Positions 59,399-64,000 of a stretch of 64,000 bases of DNA are shown here, piece by piece. The notes beneath the pieces are model-generated. The model was not told where the DNA came from. It searched no databases and was given only the letters and a program-made list of their open reading frames with translations. The DNA lies in contig JADJXM010000012.1 of NCBI GenBank assembly GCA_016715865.1, forward strand, positions 1 to 64,000. The letters run 5' to 3'. The translations under genes and the position numbers were made by a program. This stretch comes from Acidobacteriota bacterium. GTDB taxonomy: Bacteria > Acidobacteriota > Blastocatellia > RBC074. How positions within the stretch are numbered: position 1 is the first letter of the stretch; every line of letters starts with the position of its first letter.

Positions 59399-60220
59399 AT
59401 GAACCAACAAAAAACCATACAAGATTTAATGGAATTAATGTCCCGTCTGCGCGCAAATGATGGCTGTCCGTGGGATCGCGAGCAGACCTATACGACGCTG
59501 GGTCCGATGTTGATCGAGGAGGCGTACGAAGTCATCGAAGCCGCCGAGGCCGGAGACTGGCCGGAATTGCGTGACGAGCTGGGCGATCTGCTTTTTCAGA
59601 TCGTCTTTTACGGGCAGATAGCATCCGAGCAGGGTCATTTCGATCTGAGGCAGTCGATCGCGCGAGTGCACGAGAAGATGGTTCGACGGCATCCTCATGT
59701 TTTTGGCGAGGAGAAGGTCGAGGGGACAGCGGATGTGCTGGCGAACTGGGAAGCGATCAAGGCCGCCGAGCGGCAGGCTTCAGGAAGTATCGAAAAGACG
59801 GAGCAATCGCTGCTTGATGGTACCTCAGCCAGGCTGCCGGCTCTGCTCGAAGCATTTCAACTGACGACCAAGGCCGCACGTGTCGGATTCGACTGGAAAG
59901 AAGGTGAGGATATCTTCACCAAGCTCGCTGAAGAGATCGACGAGTTGCGTGTTGAAGTTGCCAGAGAAGACCGTGACCACGAAGCCCTGGCCGGTGAGAT
60001 CGGCGATCTGCTCTTCGTCGTGACCAATATCGCGCGCTGGTATGGCGTCGAGCCCGAGACCGCGCTCAAAGCGACCAATCGCAAATTCCGCAGACGCTTC
60101 AGGCATATCGAACGCCGCGTCGGGGAATCCGGAAAGCCATGGTCGGATGTCTCTCTCGAAGAGATGGATCGACATTGGGATGAAGCGAAAAAGATCGAAA
60201 GGGAACCTTCCGGGGATTGA
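59399..60220 (+). CDS. mazG: Nucleoside triphosphate pyrophosphohydrolase MazG
   Basis: About 273 residues from ATG 59399 (the frame upstream translates a repeat). Two MazG domains: CPWDREQTYTTLGPMLIEEAYEVIEAAE and DELGDLLFQIVFYGQIASEQG in the first, EKLAEEIDELRVEVAR-like and EIGDLLFVVTNIARW in the second (EExxE and GDxLF metal sites). It hydrolyses NTPs to NMP and PPi as a housecleaning enzyme. No SD is visible; the leader is a repeat arm. Confidence 0.95.
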   Translation: MNQQKTIQDLMELMSRLRANDGCPWDREQTYTTLGPMLIEEAYEVIEAAEAGDWPELRDELGDLLFQIVFYGQIASEQGHFDLRQSIARVHEKMVRRHPHVFGEEKVEGTADVLANWEAIKAAERQASGSIEKTEQSLLDGTSARLPALLEAFQLTTKAARVGFDWKEGEDIFTKLAEEIDELRVEVAREDRDHEALAGEIGDLLFVVTNIARWYGVEPETALKATNRKFRRRFRHIERRVGESGKPWSDVSLEEMDRHWDEAKKIEREPSGD

Positions 60221-60249
60221 TTAAGCTGGAACCTAAGTTTTTTAAGATT

Positions 60250-60429
60250 TTCAACGCCAAGGACGCCAAGACAGCCAAGGATTCAACGCCAAGGACGCCA
60301 AGTCGGCCAAGGGATTTAAATGAGGATAATGTGATCAGCATATTTGATTGTGCTTTTGGCGAAATGGATATTACTGCGAATCATCACTTCTTATAATCTC
60401 TTGGCCGACTTGGCGTCCTTGGCGTTGAA
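60250..60429. repeat. Inverted repeat with 30-bp perfect arms (CAACGCCAAGGACGCCAAG family)
   Basis: TTCAACGCCAAGGACGCCAA... (60282-60311) is exactly complementary to 60400-60429. A second partial direct copy of the left arm is at about 60250-60280. It lies between mazG and the DUF2064 gene, and its right arm overlaps a spurious upstream extension of that gene. Confidence 0.8.
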
Positions 60430-60457
60430 ATATTTACATACGACTGGGAGAAAAGTA

Positions 60458-61138
<681 letters not shown>

Positions 61139-61164
61139 AATCCCGTGTGGCTTCAGGAAAAAGC

Positions 61165-62427
61165 ATGGAAAAACTAAAGGTAATCATTAAACGAGAATAT
61201 CTGACGAGGGTTCGTTCGAAAGGTTTCATCATTGGGACGATCATCAGTCCGTTGTTGATGATGTCATTTGCGATAGTGCCCATCCTTGTCACTCGCGCCG
61301 GAGGGCCCGGTACCTATCGAATCACGATCCTCGACCAGACGGGATCTACTGAATTGTACGAACGCATTAATAAACTGCTCGAACCGGAGCGACCGCGCGA
61401 TGACAAATTTATCCTTTCCCGTGAGGAACTCCCGGCCGAGGCCAGTTCCGAGGATCGACAACTCTCGCTCAATCAGGAGATTGCGGAGGGAAAGCTCGAT
61501 GGCTATCTCGTTTTGCCGAAGGATGTCGCGAGCGAGGAAAGAATCATCTATACATCAAAGAACGTCGGTGATTTCGACAGTCGTTCGCAGATCGGCGATG
61601 CCATCAACAGGGCAGTAGTCGAACGGCGTGTCACGCTGGCCGGGTTGAACTCCGATGAGGTGCGCAATCTGATCAGGGATGTCCGACTGGATATTCGTAA
61701 TGCCCGCGGCGAAAAAGAACGGGGCCAGACGTTCATTATTTCGTTCGGGCTGCTCATGATCATCTACATCACGATCCTCGTATACGGTGTCACGGTCATG
61801 CGCGGCGTGATCGAAGAGAAGCAGTCACGCATCATCGAAGTGTTGCTCTCGTCGGTCAGGCCTTTCGAACTGTTGCTCGGTAAACTGATCGGGATCGGTA
61901 TGGTCGGGCTGACGCAATACCTGGTCTGGGCGGTCTTCGGACTGGGGGTCAGTTTGTTGATGTCCATGCCGGTTATGGCTGCCAACTGGAGCAACATACC
62001 GAAGGTCTCTCCGTTGCAGATTATCTTCTTCGTGGTCTATTTCGTCCTCGGTTATTTTCTTTACGCCACGCTCTATGCGACAGTCGGAGCGATCGTTTCG
62101 AATGAAGAGGACGGGCAGCAGATGCAGATGCCGGTGACGATGACGATCGTCATTCCGGTCATGGTCTCGACGCTGGTCATGCGTAATCCGAACGGGACGG
62201 CCTCGGTCATTCTGTCGCTGATACCCTTCTTCAGCCCGGTGCTTATGTTCCTGCGGATCGGGCTGCAGACCCCGCCGTGGTGGCAGATCGCGCTGTCTAT
62301 TGTTCTTATGATCGGCACCATTCTCGCGGTCATCTGGGTGGCGGCCAGGATCTATCGTGTCGGTGTCCTCATGTACGGCAAGCGACCGACCCTGCCGGAA
62401 CTCGTCCGCTGGCTGAAATATACTTAA
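61165..62427 (+). CDS. ABC-2 type transporter permease (NatB-like)
   Basis: About 420 residues from ATG 61165 (AGGAA upstream). A first TM helix (GFIIGTIISPLLMMSFAIVPILV), a large periplasmic loop, and five further helices including YGVTVMRGVIEEKQSRIIEVLLSSVRPFELLLGKLIGIGMVGL, the signature of sodium-efflux type NatB permeases. An ATP-binding partner gene is usually adjacent but none is seen; it may be upstream of another locus. No neighbouring gene suggests a substrate. Confidence 0.85.
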   Translation: MEKLKVIIKREYLTRVRSKGFIIGTIISPLLMMSFAIVPILVTRAGGPGTYRITILDQTGSTELYERINKLLEPERPRDDKFILSREELPAEASSEDRQLSLNQEIAEGKLDGYLVLPKDVASEERIIYTSKNVGDFDSRSQIGDAINRAVVERRVTLAGLNSDEVRNLIRDVRLDIRNARGEKERGQTFIISFGLLMIIYITILVYGVTVMRGVIEEKQSRIIEVLLSSVRPFELLLGKLIGIGMVGLTQYLVWAVFGLGVSLLMSMPVMAANWSNIPKVSPLQIIFFVVYFVLGYFLYATLYATVGAIVSNEEDGQQMQMPVTMTIVIPVMVSTLVMRNPNGTASVILSLIPFFSPVLMFLRIGLQTPPWWQIALSIVLMIGTILAVIWVAARIYRVGVLMYGKRPTLPELVRWLKYT

Positions 62428-62470
62428 TAGCTGTATCTACTCAGTCCATAGCAAAGTTTTTTCAAGCCAG

Positions 62471-62627
62471 TGAATCGCAAAGGACGCAGAGGAATTGAAT
62501 CGCAGAGAACGCAAAGGACGCAAAGGAATTTAATGGAAAGAGATTCGGATTATTCCTGATTGTTTCTGACTCGGGCAATGATCTCCTAAATTCTTCTTTG
62601 CTTCCTTTGCGTTCTCTGCGATTCACT
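62471..62627. repeat. Inverted repeat (CGCAAAGGACGCAAAGG family)
   Basis: Left arm 62471-62531 holds two direct units (AATCGCAAAGGACGCAGAGG and AATCGCAGAGAACGCAAAGG), and right arm 62597-62627 (CTTTGCTTCCTTTGCGTTCT...) is complementary to the second. It resembles the subterminal arms of the MITE-like elements but lacks their ends and core. It ends about 60 nt before the AlkA-like gene. Confidence 0.75.
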
Positions 62628-62689
62628 TTTTTCCATCAGATTCACTTTTTTCATCAGATTCAGCGTGATGGGCTACTACTTCAACTGTC

Positions 62690-63331
<642 letters not shown>

Positions 63332-63337
63332 GTTGCC

Positions 63338-63440
63338 GCAACCGGGAGGAACGGAACGGGAGAACGAACCGGGAGCGTTACCTCTATGAAAAGGGGGGGG
63401 GGGGGGGGGGGGGGGGGCGCTACGCTTCCGGTTCCGTTAC
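63338..63440. repeat. Degenerate copy of the GGAACCGGAAGCG palindrome with a 25-G run
   Basis: The left part (GGAGGAACGGAACGGGAGAA then GAACCGGGAGCGTTA) resembles the arm at 15271-15303, and the right part (CGCTACGCTTCCGGTTCCGT) is its complement. The loop contains 25 consecutive G (63393-63417). A run this long in a hairpin loop may be a sequencing or assembly artefact. Confidence 0.65.
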
Positions 63441-63442
63441 TG

Positions 63443-63471
63443 AAAGCCCCGTTCGATCGGACGGGGCTTTT
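63443..63471 (+). terminator. Intrinsic terminator after the AlkA-like gene
   Basis: AAAGCCCCGT (63443-63452) and ACGGGGCTTT (63461-63470) form a 10-bp stem with an 8-nt loop followed by TTGC. It lies between the AlkA-like gene and lepA. Confidence 0.8.
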
Positions 63472-63564
63472 GCTTTCCATTGCCCGGCAAGGTATTCTGA
63501 TATCTTTAAGTTGGAAGGTTATTCAGGCCGGGAGAGGCGCTTAAACCTGTCCCGAAGTTAATTT

Positions 63565-64000
63565 ATGTCGTCAAATATTCGTAATTTTTCAATCATCGCG
63601 CATATCGACCATGGTAAGACAACATTGTCGGACCGCTTGCTGGAGAAGACAGGAGCGCTCGAATCACGCGAGATGTCGGATCAGGTGCTGGATGCGATGG
63701 ATCTCGAGCGTGAGCGAGGCATCACGATCAAGGCCCATGCCGTGCGGCTCAATTACAAGGCGAAGGACGGGCAGGATTACATTCTGAATCTGATCGACAC
63801 GCCCGGCCACGTCGATTTTTCCTACGAGGTGTCACGCAGTCTTTCCGCCTGCGAAGGCGCCCTGCTGGTGGTCGATGCGAGTCAGGGGGTCGAGGCCCAG
63901 ACTCTGGCCAATGCCTATCTGGCGGTCGACAACAATCTTGAGCTGATTCCCGTTATTAATAAGATAGATCTTCCCGGCGCCGAGCCGGAGAGGGTGCTCG
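63565..64000 (+). CDS. lepA: Elongation factor 4 LepA (partial, runs off the right edge)
   Basis: From the ATG at 63565 the frame stays open for 145 codons to the window end. It has the GTPase elements G1 AHIDHGKTTLSD, G2 DLERERGITIKA, G3 DTPGHVDF and G4 NKID in VINKIDLPG; this matches LepA (the N-terminal SNIRNFSIIAHIDHGKTTL and VVDASQGVEAQTLANAYLA pattern). It acts on stalled ribosomes or late 30S assembly. The C-terminus is outside the window. Confidence 0.95.
   Translation, partial: MSSNIRNFSIIAHIDHGKTTLSDRLLEKTGALESREMSDQVLDAMDLERERGITIKAHAVRLNYKAKDGQDYILNLIDTPGHVDFSYEVSRSLSACEGALLVVDASQGVEAQTLANAYLAVDNNLELIPVINKIDLPGAEPERVL

Overview
The window looks like part of the chromosome of a Gram-negative member of the Acidobacteriota. 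The evidence is a secreted protein with the VWFA-related layout typical of that phylum, lipid A/LPS genes (KDO transferase, LpxK), menaquinone synthesis by the futalosine route (MqnE, MqnD, UbiA and UbiX partners), several Tat-exported dehydrogenase-like proteins, and many short inverted repeats between genes. No rRNA, phage module, CRISPR array or complete transposase gene is visible. The taxon is an inference from gene content.

Layout. 0-1 kb: a XamI-type restriction endonuclease and the first 30 codons of its methyltransferase, cut by the window edge. 1-4.5 kb: an NtrC-class regulator and its membrane histidine kinase. 4.7-9.4 kb: a BON-domain protein, a LolA-like exported protein, and an ATP-grasp ligase followed by a YbdK-type carboxylate-amine ligase. 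9.7-17.6 kb: a membrane-anchored NB-ARC/TPR (STAND) protein convergent with an M1 aminopeptidase and an NHL-M23 protein. 17.8-28 kb: a small conserved protein, YihY, a FAD oxidoreductase, a frameshifted VWA protein, a metallo-beta-lactamase fold protein, an amidase and a TPR lipoprotein. 28.2-32.4 kb: putrescine synthesis (aguB, aguA), a CDF metal transporter and an aldo/keto reductase. 32.7-41 kb, minus strand: ubiX, a UbiA prenyltransferase, a redoxin and mqnE, then a large DUF4062-STAND-membrane-ASH protein broken by one extra base, then mqnD. 41-54.6 kb: larB, a split CHAD protein, dprA, two VTT membrane proteins, lhgO-like and ymdB genes, efp, waaA, lpxK, xerC, a ROK protein and a DedA protein. 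54.9-64 kb: two Tat-type Gfo/Idh/MocA proteins, an ApbE-like flavin transferase, selenocysteine tRNA, a pseudo-receiver protein, mazG, a DUF2064 protein, an ABC-2 permease, an AlkA-like glycosylase and the start of lepA.

The most distinctive feature is the repeat content. At least five families of inverted repeats fill the spacers. One is a pair of MITE-like elements of about 245 bp in opposite orientations, each set exactly at a stop codon. One is a palindrome translated in frame inside the M1 aminopeptidase just after its signal peptide. The others are heptamer-based hairpins whose arms run up to start codons that lack Shine-Dalgarno sequences. Two large STAND NTPases, one lying between mqnE and mqnD, are the best candidates for poorly described signalling or defence proteins.

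Three loci (VWA, DUF4062-STAND, CHAD) are each one base away from a single long reading frame, and a 25-G run lies in a repeat loop. Some of these breaks may therefore be sequencing or assembly errors.
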